Positions 1-6,568 of a stretch of DNA of 12,560 nt are shown here, piece by piece; position 1 is the stretch's first letter; every line of letters starts with the position of its first letter. The stretch is from Planctomycetota bacterium (lineage in GTDB: Bacteria; Planctomycetota; Phycisphaerae; Phycisphaerales; SM1A02). The notes under the pieces are model-generated. The model had not been told where the DNA came from. It did no database searches and saw nothing but the letters and a program-made list of their open reading frames with translations. Made by a program: the position numbers and the translations under genes. The stretch covers positions 1 to 12,560 of the forward strand of contig JADFGE010000039.1 in NCBI GenBank assembly GCA_022567855.1. Reading direction: 5' to 3'.

Positions 1-759
1 GGCGAGAATCAACAGAAGCGCGACTGCAACCCATACCCAATGGCGACGGCCATAAAGGGACAACCACTTAAGCTTCTGAAGGATCTCAGGAGGTTTGGCC
101 GGAAGTGAATCTTCGCGAACAGTAGACGACTCGTTAGCAATCTTCTCTTGGTCTCCGGCCCGAGGTGACTCACCTGTCGCGATCGAGGCGAGCAACGCGG
201 AAATCGCCTTGTGATTCCTACGGCTGTTCGAGACAATCAAGCGATCGCCAAGGACACGAAGGGTGCCGCTCTCTCCTCCGAGAGAAACCCAACTCGCCGG
301 ATCGACCGTCTCCTCGATTGTGTCAACAAGATCTTGTGCTGCTTGTTGCCGAGTGACTTCCGGTTCAATCCTCAGGTGTTGCTCGATCAGACTGCTGACG
401 TCGTAAGTAACAAGAACCGTGTCTGAACGGCATCCATCGAGCGAAGACACGAAAACGAGGCTCTCATCTTCCCGGATTTCGTATATGGGACGATCAATGT
501 CGTGGCCAACCTGTCCTAGCGTTAGATCGAAAGCTGCGTCAAGCGGAACCGCTGAGAGCTGGAGTGTAACCGCATCATCGCGGTCAACACCTATCAGGCT
601 CAGTGCATTCCAGTCAACAACAATTTGGACCCCCGATATCGCCTGTAGATAATCGATAGCTGACTTAAGGGTATTCTCTCGAAAGTCTATCGGAACCACA
701 GTGGCTGCGAGCGTTTGTGCAATCGGTCCCAACTTGTCGAAGCTTTCAGTTTCGTCCAT
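1..759 (-). CDS. Partial STN / secretin-N-like domain protein with membrane anchor (3' end outside window)
   Basis: This frame is open for 253 codons from ATG 759-757 to the window edge. An in-frame TAG at 783-781 rules out a longer N-terminus. Residues about 22-110 look like an STN domain: IDFRENTLKSAIDYLQAISG, then IVVDWNAL (47-54), then VTLQLSAVPLDAAFDL (64-79). Residues about 113-195 look like a second secretin-N-type unit: VLVTYDVSSLI, then ETVDPASW, then LIVSNSRRNHKAISALL. A Ser/Glu-rich linker (about 196-225) leads to a basic patch (KLKWLSLYGRRH) and a hydrophobic stretch from 241 that continues past the edge. This double-domain pattern is one I associate with planctomycete proteins of unknown function. 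There is no N-terminal signal peptide, which is odd because STN domains normally work in the periplasm, and the basic residues before the TM would place the visible part in the cytosol. Base composition (about 50% GC in places) is lower than in the central operon. No Shine-Dalgarno is visible. Function unknown. Confidence 0.75.
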   Translation of the reverse strand, partial: MDETESFDKLGPIAQTLAATVVPIDFRENTLKSAIDYLQAISGVQIVVDWNALSLIGVDRDDAVTLQLSAVPLDAAFDLTLGQVGHDIDRPIYEIREDESLVFVSSLDGCRSDTVLVTYDVSSLIEQHLRIEPEVTRQQAAQDLVDTIEETVDPASWVSLGGESGTLRVLGDRLIVSNSRRNHKAISALLASIATGESPRAGDQEKIANESSTVREDSLPAKPPEILQKLKWLSLYGRRHWVWVAVALLLILA

Positions 760-781
760 GGCAAGATGTACCGTGCGGTTC

Positions 782-805
782 TAGCCGCTATAGCCTTAGC
801 GGCTA
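782..805 (-). repeat. 9-bp inverted repeat in the leader of the STN-domain gene
   Basis: TAGCCGCTA (782-790) and TAGCGGCTA (797-805) are perfect inverted copies separated by 6 nt. The repeat sits between the TATAAT box and the start codon, ending 22 nt before the ATG. It has no T-tract after it, so an operator or a leader hairpin is likelier than a terminator. Confidence 0.45.
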
Positions 806-1044
806 CGTGACGCCTGGGCCGCCTGGATTATAAGCAATCTTCCGCGATCGGCTTGAGGAACGCCAGTCGGGGGACGATCTCCAATCGTGTCTTGTTCCAA
901 ATCTCAGCCTACCTGTAAGTCATGTGTTTGCGGGTAGCTGGGTTGCTAGTGGACAGGTGGTCCAGGTGGGTCGTGGTTCGTTGTTGGTCCCCGGTGTGTT
1001 CGCCGGGGGGTAAATGGGGGCGGTTGTGCCACCGCAACTAAACC
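806..1044. other. Intergenic region between the STN gene and the glycosyltransferase gene
   Basis: Apart from the TATAAT box, no gene or RNA is recognisable here. It holds a direct repeat of CAGGTGG (954-960 and 963-969) and a GC-rich hairpin: CCCCGGTG (989-996) pairs with CGCCGGGG (1001-1008), one G-T pair, loop TGTT. That second hairpin lies downstream of the first one after the glycosyltransferase and could be a back-up terminator, but it lacks a T-tract. Confidence 0.4.
827..832 (-). promoter_or_regulatory. -10 box (TATAAT) of the STN-domain gene
   Basis: Minus-strand TATAAT is a perfect match to the sigma-70 -10 consensus and lies 67 bp upstream of the ATG at 759. The hexamer 17 bp further upstream (CAAGCC, plus 850-855) is a poor -35. 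The predicted transcript starts near 820, giving a leader of about 60 nt that contains the inverted repeat at 782-805. Assignment rests on the -10 alone. Confidence 0.45.
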
Positions 1045-1065
1045 GTACGGGCGAGACGCCCGTAC
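1045..1065 (-). terminator. Hairpin 20 nt after the glycosyltransferase stop
   Basis: GTACGGGCG (1045-1053) and CGCCCGTAC (1057-1065) form a perfect 9-bp stem with a 3-nt loop. It begins exactly 20 nt after the TAA at 1088-1086. On the minus strand the stem is followed by GGTTTAGTTG, a weak T-tract. It may be an intrinsic terminator or a dispersed palindromic repeat used as one. Confidence 0.5.
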
Positions 1066-1085
1066 CACTTTGACCTCGGGAACCG

Positions 1086-2717
1086 TTACTCGTTGTGGGC
1101 TGGTTCGCGAGGCTTGAACGTCATTGTTTCGATCACGTCGATTTGCCGTACGCGGTCGTGGCGGTCTACATCCGGGATGTGGAACAGGACGCTGCCTTGG
1201 TAGTTCAGATTGTGCTCGGCCTCAAAGTTGCGAATCCAGTCGCGGCGAAGTTTGGGGCTGAATGATGCGTTGGCTCGGTAATTGGCCACGCGCACCGTTG
1301 CCGGCGCCGAGGCGTTGATCGGGTTGGCTGCGCGGGGCGGGGCATAGATGTAGTAGTTGCACAGGTAATTGGCGAGCAAACTGTGTTTGGCGTCGATGGT
1401 GGGCGTGAAGGTGACGCCGAAATCTTCGCGAAGACAGAGATTCTGCTCGCCCCCGAGGTGGCCGGCCCCCCAGAACAGCCGGGCGAAGTCGCGGAACATG
1501 GTGTCGGTCGTCGTCTTGGCGGGGCGCAGGACGTCGCGAACCATGGTCGAAGTCCCGATGACCGCGAGTGCAATCAGAAAGTATGCGGATATCTTTTGGC
1601 GGGCGCTGGGGCCAAGGCGGCCGATGAGGGCTGCCGATCCGATCCCGGCCATGAGACAGAACGTGGGCGCGAGATAGAGTTGGCATCGACTCGGCGCGCC
1701 GAAGGGATAGCGCTTCATCGCGGCGGCGACGAAGGCGAGGACGATCGGCGCTACAAGAAACGCAAGGAACTCGAAGCGCCGGGCTCGGATAAGCGTCACG
1801 ATTGCCGCAATTACGAGGATGAAGGTGAAAAGACTGCCCGCGTCTTTTCCACCGATGGGATAGGGCATCATTTCGCCGGTCAGCGTGGCGAAGAACCACG
1901 GCGCCAGTTTGGCCGGCGTTTGGAAGGGAGGGAATGCTGCACCCCAGTAGTCGCGCATGAACACATGCTCAGCGGGGTTTCGCTGCGACAAATGAAGCCA
2001 GTACACCGTGACGAGACCCACACAAAGCGCGGCCCCCACGATTGCCGAACTCAGGAGTTGCGTTTTGGAGCGCCGTGCAAAGGCTGCGATCGCCATGGAT
2101 ACGCACACGCCGCCTCCGATGACGACGGACGGGAACGAAAGGCCGAAGGCAACGAGCGACAATCCACACAACGCGATCAGCACGCGCCACGGCAACGGCC
2201 GATCCGGTTTGTCCCTCCACCGAATAAAGAGGCCGATCAACAGTAACGCGATCAGTACATCCACCGCGTACGGCTTCGCCTCGGCTGAGTATCGAATGAG
2301 CCAGTACGAGACGGAAAAGATGGCGACCGCAAAGACAAACGCCCTACGTTCCAGGACGTGTCGGGCAAGGCGACGAAACAGGACGAACGACGCGACCATG
2401 CAACCAAACGGAATGAATCGGAGCGTCCATTCCGTGAAGCCGGCAATTCGAACGAGGAGCATCTGCGCCAAGAGGAACAGCGGCGGCGCGACCTGATGAT
2501 ATTCCAGAGGTTCAAGGATGCCGGCAAAATCACGACGCGCGAAATTGATGGCCAGGAACGATTCATCGTGCCATAACGGGAAGCGCAGGCCGAAGCGAAC
2601 GGTGCAGGCTGCGATCCCCAATATCACAAACCCCCACGTGATCCGATCGGCGCGGGATTGGGTGAGTCCGCCGTCATTATCAACGGCAAGAGGATCTCGT
2701 AGCCAAATTGACGGCAT
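1086..2717 (-). CDS. Polytopic GT39/ArnT-like (PMT-type) glycosyltransferase
   Basis: This 543-aa integral membrane protein probably moves a sugar from a polyprenyl-phosphate donor to a cell-envelope acceptor on the outer face of the inner membrane. The N-terminal helix (about 27-44) is followed by a first loop with WHDE (49-52), the acidic site typical of GT-C enzymes, and QVAPPLF (75-81). EAKPY (146-150) starts a helix. Further hydrophobic segments lie near 77-93, 100-115, 126-142, 152-166, 178-213, 222-242, 293-309, 316-333, 347-365 and 375-392. The motif YPFGAPSRCQLYLAP (337-351) is characteristic of this glycosyltransferase-like family. A soluble C-terminal part of about 145 residues follows. 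The ATG at 2717 is chosen because it precedes the first TM; no clear Shine-Dalgarno is visible. It lies 187 bp after the transaldolase gene, beyond a terminator-like hairpin. Donor and acceptor cannot be read from sequence. Confidence 0.8.
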   Translation of the reverse strand: MPSIWLRDPLAVDNDGGLTQSRADRITWGFVILGIAACTVRFGLRFPLWHDESFLAINFARRDFAGILEPLEYHQVAPPLFLLAQMLLVRIAGFTEWTLRFIPFGCMVASFVLFRRLARHVLERRAFVFAVAIFSVSYWLIRYSAEAKPYAVDVLIALLLIGLFIRWRDKPDRPLPWRVLIALCGLSLVAFGLSFPSVVIGGGVCVSMAIAAFARRSKTQLLSSAIVGAALCVGLVTVYWLHLSQRNPAEHVFMRDYWGAAFPPFQTPAKLAPWFFATLTGEMMPYPIGGKDAGSLFTFILVIAAIVTLIRARRFEFLAFLVAPIVLAFVAAAMKRYPFGAPSRCQLYLAPTFCLMAGIGSAALIGRLGPSARQKISAYFLIALAVIGTSTMVRDVLRPAKTTTDTMFRDFARLFWGAGHLGGEQNLCLREDFGVTFTPTIDAKHSLLANYLCNYYIYAPPRAANPINASAPATVRVANYRANASFSPKLRRDWIRNFEAEHNLNYQGSVLFHIPDVDRHDRVRQIDVIETMTFKPREPAHNE

Positions 2718-2862
2718 GGGACGCTACTTGTTTCTCGTGCTCGTTCGATGCGTGCGGGAATCGGGACGGCTTTACATCGCGCGGCGGGCGGGGTTTTGTA
2801 TGCGGGCGCGAACCGGGCTCGGGGACGAGCGTCAGCCTTCCAAGCTGAATGTTGAGAAGAAT

Positions 2863-2884
2863 CCCGGGGACAGGAGTCCCCGGG
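2863..2884 (-). terminator. Intrinsic terminator after the transaldolase gene
   Basis: CCCGGGGAC (2863-2871) and GTCCCCGGG (2876-2884) form a perfect 9-bp stem with an AGGA loop (plus-strand reading). It begins exactly 20 nt after the transaldolase stop. On the minus strand the stem is followed by ATTCTTCTC, a T-rich tail, and preceded by AAAG. This is the best terminator candidate in the window. Confidence 0.65.
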
Positions 2885-2904
2885 CTTTGACGGTTGGTAA
2901 GGGA

Positions 2905-3576
2905 TCACGCCATCGCGGGCTCTTTGACGAGCAGGGTCTTGGCTTTTTCCCAGTCGTCGAGGAAGCGCTTCAAGCCGACGTCCGTTAGCGGATGCTTCAT
3001 CATCTGCTGAATGACTTTGAGCGGCGCGGTGGCGACATCGGAGCCCATCATCGCGGCTTGCACCATGTGCTGCGGGTGGCGGATCGACGCGGTGAGAATC
3101 TTGGTCGTGTAGCTGTAGTTGTCGTAGATCTGGCGGATTTGTTGAACGACCTCCATGCCGTCGCCGCCGACGTCGTCGATTCGGCCGACGAAGGGGCTGA
3201 TGAGAAACGCCCCGGCCTTGGCGGCGAGCAGGGCTTGCAGCGGCTGGAAGCACAACGTCATGTTGACCTTGACATCGCGGTCGGAAAGCGTCTTGCAGGC
3301 GCGGAGACCTTCCTCGATGCAGGGGAGCTTGATGACGATGTTGGGCGCGATCTGGATCAGCGGCTCAGCCTCGGCGATCATGGCGTCGTGTTCAATGGCG
3401 ACGACCTCAGCACTGACGGGCCCTTCGACGACCTGACAGATTTCTTCGAGGCGGGTGCGGAAGTCGACGCCTTCCTTTGCGACGAGGCTGGGATTGGTGG
3501 TGACGCCGTCAAGCACGCCGAGCGAGGCGGCGCGCTTGATCTCGTCGAGATTGGCGGTGTCGATGTAGATGTCCAT
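2905..3576 (-). CDS. tal: Transaldolase, TalC/FSA-type short form
   Basis: This 223-aa cytosolic enzyme of the non-oxidative pentose phosphate pathway moves a dihydroxyacetone unit between sedoheptulose 7-phosphate and glyceraldehyde 3-phosphate. The length fits the short class-I family. DTANLDEI (6-13), TTNPSLVAKEG (26-36), the Schiff-base lysine K83 in IVIKLP, VNMTLCF (104-110), ISPFVGRIDD (126-135) and LTASIRHPQ (161-169) are all present. Glu57 (SAEVVA) and Phe129 (SPFVGR) sit where fructose-6-phosphate aldolases carry Gln and Tyr, so transaldolase activity is favoured over FSA activity. The gene starts 57 bp after the kinase stop on the same strand and could be co-transcribed with it. A -10-like TACACT (3588-3583) lies 6 nt before the ATG, and no Shine-Dalgarno is visible, so a leaderless message is possible. 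Its substrate sedoheptulose 7-phosphate is also the precursor of the ADP-heptose made with HldE. Confidence 0.92.
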   Translation of the reverse strand: MDIYIDTANLDEIKRAASLGVLDGVTTNPSLVAKEGVDFRTRLEEICQVVEGPVSAEVVAIEHDAMIAEAEPLIQIAPNIVIKLPCIEEGLRACKTLSDRDVKVNMTLCFQPLQALLAAKAGAFLISPFVGRIDDVGGDGMEVVQQIRQIYDNYSYTTKILTASIRHPQHMVQAAMMGSDVATAPLKVIQQMMKHPLTDVGLKRFLDDWEKAKTLLVKEPAMA

Positions 3577-3633
3577 GGGGATAGTGTATCGCCGAGCCGG
3601 CGGGGAGGGATGCGCGGCGGGGATTATCCACGG

Positions 3634-5055
3634 TTAGCCGGAGAGCCACTGCAAGAGCATGACGATGTTGACGGCGAGGCTCGCCAGGAGGATGACCAAG
3701 AGGACGACGAAACCGGGGCTGTCCAGGAAGCTGCTCTTGGCGGGGCGTCGCGGGATGGCCAGGGTGTTGGGTGGTTGGTCGGCCTTGAGCGCCGGCGCGA
3801 TCCCGGAAAGGTCGAGGCTCCGATGTGCGAAGTGCGGAGCGCGTCCCTTGGCGATGAGCTTCAGGTCGGTCAGGAGATCGGTCGCGTTGTGATAGCGGTC
3901 CTTGGGGTTCTTGGCCATCATCATCTCGATGACCTGCGCGCAGCCGGCGGTGATTTTGGAGACCAGGTGATCGGGCGGGACGAGTTCGGACTTGAGATGC
4001 TTGTGCATCACGGCTGAGGGGTTCTTGCCCGTGAAGGGGACCTTGCCGGTGATCATGTGATAGAAGGTGGCGCCGAGTCCGTAGATGTCGGCGGGGGGAC
4101 CGATTTCGACTTCGCCTCGAATCTGTTCGGGGCTGATGTAATACGGGGTGCCATAGGCCCGGCCGGCTTCGGCTTCGGCGGCTTCCTTGTCGGACATGGC
4201 GCGGGCCAGCCCGAGGTCGGCAAGCTTCACGACCCCGTGGCGGCTGATCATGATGTTCTTGGGTTTGATATCGCGATGGACGAAGCCGCGCTGGTGGGCG
4301 TGCTGGAGGGCGTGAGCAACCTGGATGGCGACCTGCGTAGCCTCGGTTTCCTTGATGCGCTTGCCCTGCTTGATGCGATCGTACACGGTGGGACCGTCGA
4401 CATACTCCATCACGAAGTAGTGGTGCTCGCCGGCCTTGCCGACGTCGTAAGCCGCGACGATGTTTGGATGATTGAGCTTGGCGGCGGCGCGGCCCTCTTT
4501 GTAAAAACGCTCGATGAACTTTTCGTTGTCGGAAAACTTCTTGGGGAGGATCTTGATGGCGACGAGTCGATCGAGGCTGAGCTGTCGGGCGAGGAAGACG
4601 GTGGCCATGGCCCCGGAGCCGAGCCGGCGATGGATCTTGTAGCCGGGGATCTGCTCGGTTGACTTTTTCTCTTCGAACTCACGGCGGAGTCGAGTCAGTT
4701 GACGGTTGGTGGCGAAGCCGTTGTCGATCAAGAGGTCGGTGAGGGTGCGCGGCTCGTCGGTCTCGGCGGCTTCGCGGAGCTGGGAATCGCACAGCTCAAT
4801 CTCTTCGGCGGTGGCGAATCCGTGGCGAATGACGAGCTTGCCCAGCATGGTCTCGAAGCCGCCGGTTGACGCGCCTTCGTCCAACAGCTCGTCGGAGGCG
4901 TCGCCGGCGTCGGGGCGGGAGCCGGCGTCGGCGTCACCGTCCACGGGCTGGGTGGAACCGTCCGTGTCGTCGGCCAGGCTCAGCGGGACCTCCTCCTCGG
5001 GGGCGGGAGGGGTTTGCGGTTCATCGGCCTTCGGTTTCTTGCTCACGACTACCAA
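3634..5055 (-). CDS. Membrane-anchored serine/threonine protein kinase (Hanks type)
   Basis: This 473-aa kinase phosphorylates protein Ser/Thr residues. A disordered Pro/Asp/Glu-rich tail (1-63) precedes a two-repeat helical module: LGKLVIRHGFATAEEI (71-86) and LTDLLIDNGFATNRQL (105-120). The kinase domain covers about 139-403: Gly-rich loop LGSGAMATVF (145-154), K168 (VAIK), E187, HRDIKPKN (260-267, D262), DLG (280-282) in place of DFG, and SPE (308-310). One C-terminal TM (about 448-468) ends in a 5-residue tail, so the kinase domain should face the cytosol with no extracellular sensor. The start is TTG 5055-5053: AAAGGG (plus 5061-5066) lies 5 nt upstream. A GTG at 5046 is possible but poorly spaced. 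The gene is divergent from the lipopolysaccharide operon. Substrates are unknown. Confidence 0.92.
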   Translation of the reverse strand: MVVVSKKPKADEPQTPPAPEEEVPLSLADDTDGSTQPVDGDADAGSRPDAGDASDELLDEGASTGGFETMLGKLVIRHGFATAEEIELCDSQLREAAETDEPRTLTDLLIDNGFATNRQLTRLRREFEEKKSTEQIPGYKIHRRLGSGAMATVFLARQLSLDRLVAIKILPKKFSDNEKFIERFYKEGRAAAKLNHPNIVAAYDVGKAGEHHYFVMEYVDGPTVYDRIKQGKRIKETEATQVAIQVAHALQHAHQRGFVHRDIKPKNIMISRHGVVKLADLGLARAMSDKEAAEAEAGRAYGTPYYISPEQIRGEVEIGPPADIYGLGATFYHMITGKVPFTGKNPSAVMHKHLKSELVPPDHLVSKITAGCAQVIEMMMAKNPKDRYHNATDLLTDLKLIAKGRAPHFAHRSLDLSGIAPALKADQPPNTLAIPRRPAKSSFLDSPGFVVLLVILLASLAVNIVMLLQWLSG

Positions 5056-5087
5056 GGTTACCCTTTACCAGCTAGGTGACGCGAGAC

Positions 5088-5123
5088 GTCCAACATTGGA
5101 CTTTCACCCTGAGGTGTGGTCAA
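5088..5123 (-). promoter_or_regulatory. Promoter of the kinase gene with overlapping dyad
   Basis: On the minus strand, TTGACC (plus 5118-5123) matches the -35 consensus in 5 of 6 positions. A 17-bp spacer leads to TCCAAT (plus 5095-5100), a 4 of 6 match to the -10. Transcription would start near 5088, leaving a leader of about 33 nt that contains the AAAGGG ribosome binding site. A 6-2-6 dyad, GTCCAA-CA-TTGGAC (5088-5101), covers the -10 and the start point and could be an operator. Confidence 0.45.
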
Positions 5124-5390
5124 CGACGAAATGTGTTGCCGCCCCAACTTGGCCGCCGATCCGCCCCGGCGGCAGCCCCGCGCCAAACTCGAAACCCGCG
5201 ACCTGGGCGACCTGGGCCCAGGCGTGTGTCCTCACTATATTGTCCATACGGGAGGCCCGGCAGAGGGGTTGCACCGTCGGCGATGCCCGTCGAGGCGGTG
5301 CTGCCCAGAGCGCCCACGGTTTATTCATCTCTCCTCTGGGGCGGTTTGCTCAAGTCCCGTTGCCGGCTCGGTTTGCGGTGGTGTTCCCTC

Positions 5391-5396
5391 TATACT
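5391..5396 (+). promoter_or_regulatory. Candidate -10 box of the GT9-maf-lpxK-hldE operon
   Basis: TATACT differs from TATAAT at one position and lies 41 bp upstream of the ATG at 5438. The predicted start of transcription is near 5403, giving a leader of about 35 nt. The matching -35 is weak, so the call depends on the -10 alone. Confidence 0.35.
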
Positions 5397-5437
5397 CGTC
5401 CCTCGTGCCCAGCTCCGTCACCCTGCTCAGGCACAGT

Positions 5438-6568
5438 ATGGACGATCCGAAGCGCATACTGATCGTAAGGCCCAGCGCCCTGGGCGATGTCTGCCGTACG
5501 GTGCCGGTCCTGGTGAGCCTCCGGCGGGCCTTCGGCGGAGCCCAGATCGATTGGCTCGTTCAGGCCCAGTTCGCCGAGGCCATCGCCGCCCATCCCGCCC
5601 TGGATGGGATCGTGACGTTCCCTCGGACGCAGATGGCCGAGTGGTGGCACAATCCGATCGTGGCCTTCGAGACGCTTCGTTGGTTCGCATCGCTTCGGCG
5701 GCGTGGGTACGACCTGGTCTTGGACTTCCAGGCGCTGGGGCGAAGCGGCCTGATCACCCGCGCCACGGCGGCGACGCGGCGCGTGGGGTACCGCTCGGCT
5801 CGGGAGTTCGGCTGGTTGGGCTATACCGTCCGACATCCCCCGCCCACGGCCCTGCACACCGTGGACCGGATGCTCCACCTCTTGGCGGCGGAAGGCATCG
5901 ACCCTGTTTGCGACATGCGCCTTTACACGGCGCAACACGATCAGCAATGGTGGACCGACCTGCGCAGACGGCTGGGGATCGAGAACGGAAAGTACGTGGT
6001 GCTCGCCCCGACCAGCCGTTGGCCGAGCAAGCGCTGGCCGGGTGAGTATTGGTCGGCCCTGATCGAGCCGTTGTTGAAGCGCGGCGTGGGGCATCTGGTT
6101 TTGGTCGGATCACCGGCTGAGCGCAGACAGGTGCGGTGGCTCGCGCTGAATCCTGTGTGTGCGAAAGGGACGGTCATCGACCTCGTTGGTTCCACAAGTG
6201 TCGGCCAGACGATGGCCATTGTCGAAGGTGCAGGGCTGGTCATCGCCAACGACTCTGCGCCATTACACATGGCGGTGGGGTTTTCGCGACCATGCGTAGC
6301 GCTGTTCGGTCCGACCGCCCCGGCTCGGGTTGGGCCGTACGGCCGGCCTGAGACGGTGCTGCGGCATCCGGATTTGGCCCCTCAAACGGCGATCAACTTC
6401 AAGGATCCCAAGCTGGGCGATGCACTGATGCGGACCATTCGCCCCGTTGACGTGCTGCGCCGAGTCGATGAGCTACTCGTAGAGCGAGCGGGTTCGACTC
6501 CGCCCCGAATGTCTCCGACGACGGCGAGCGAGTCCGAGGCTGGTCGTGTGAAGGAGGCGGCGCTGTGA
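5438..6568 (+). CDS. Glycosyltransferase family 9, ADP-heptose:LPS heptosyltransferase-like
   Basis: This 376-aa cytosolic, inner-membrane-associated GT-B enzyme probably adds heptose from ADP-heptose to the lipopolysaccharide core. The N-terminal domain opens with ILIVRPSALGDVCRTVPVL (7-25), with the family's catalytic-type Asp at D17, then LDFQALGRSG (95-104). The C-terminal nucleotide-binding half has PTSRWPSKRWPGEYW (191-205, K198), LVLVGSPAE (220-228), VIANDSAPLHMA (268-279) and LFGPTAP (289-295). The frame is open upstream into the kinase region, but homology starts at MDDPKRIL and a weak CAGG at 5428-5431 lies 6 nt before this ATG, so 5438 is chosen. Its stop overlaps the Maf start by 4 nt. 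The C-terminal tail (about 350-376) is Ser/Thr/Glu-rich. HldE in the same operon would make its donor sugar nucleotide. Heptosyltransferase I, II or another GT9 specificity cannot be separated here. Confidence 0.88.
   Translation: MDDPKRILIVRPSALGDVCRTVPVLVSLRRAFGGAQIDWLVQAQFAEAIAAHPALDGIVTFPRTQMAEWWHNPIVAFETLRWFASLRRRGYDLVLDFQALGRSGLITRATAATRRVGYRSAREFGWLGYTVRHPPPTALHTVDRMLHLLAAEGIDPVCDMRLYTAQHDQQWWTDLRRRLGIENGKYVVLAPTSRWPSKRWPGEYWSALIEPLLKRGVGHLVLVGSPAERRQVRWLALNPVCAKGTVIDLVGSTSVGQTMAIVEGAGLVIANDSAPLHMAVGFSRPCVALFGPTAPARVGPYGRPETVLRHPDLAPQTAINFKDPKLGDALMRTIRPVDVLRRVDELLVERAGSTPPRMSPTTASESEAGRVKEAAL
6551..6557 (+). promoter_or_regulatory. Strong Shine-Dalgarno deciding the Maf GTG start
   Basis: AAGGAGG lies 7 nt upstream of GTG 6565-6567, inside the end of the GT9 gene. 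This near-perfect site supports the GTG start and the GTGA overlap. Confidence 0.75.

Larger units (their letters stand above)
5056..5437. promoter_or_regulatory. Divergent intergenic region between kinase and lipopolysaccharide operon
   Basis: This 382-bp stretch separates divergently transcribed genes and should hold promoters for both. Besides the kinase promoter it contains TATACT at 5391-5396, a 5 of 6 match to the -10 for the plus-strand operon without a convincing -35 (TCGGTT at 5368-5373). It also holds TATATT at 5236-5241 and a tandem 9-bp repeat (CGACCTGGG twice, 5199-5216) running into a perfect 12-bp palindrome, CCTGGGCCCAGG (5211-5222). The plus-strand frame of the first operon gene stays open across it, but nothing in its translation looks like protein. 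No RNA gene was recognised. Confidence 0.5.

Noticed and set aside
806..1085. tRNA, riboswitch or small RNA in the left intergenic region
   Set aside because: The inverted repeats are simple hairpins; no cloverleaf or known riboswitch core could be built.
1383..2246. 287-codon plus-strand frame opposite the glycosyltransferase
   Set aside because: The highly charged translation with many Arg/Glu/Gly and no domain is a shadow of hydrophobic codons on the other strand.
2992..4017. 341-codon plus-strand frame opposite tal and the kinase 3' end
   Set aside because: It crosses two recognised minus-strand genes and is rich in Asp/Gly/Val/Glu, as expected from the complement of GC-rich codons.
2905..5055. 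Kinase and transaldolase as one functional system
   Set aside because: They are 57 bp apart and may be co-transcribed, but nothing in sequence links their functions; a -10-like box before tal allows separate expression.
4706..5437. N-terminal extension of the GT9 frame by about 244 codons
   Set aside because: It runs antisense through the kinase gene and the intergenic region, is Ser/Pro-rich without family similarity, and GT9 homology begins at MDDPKRIL (5438).
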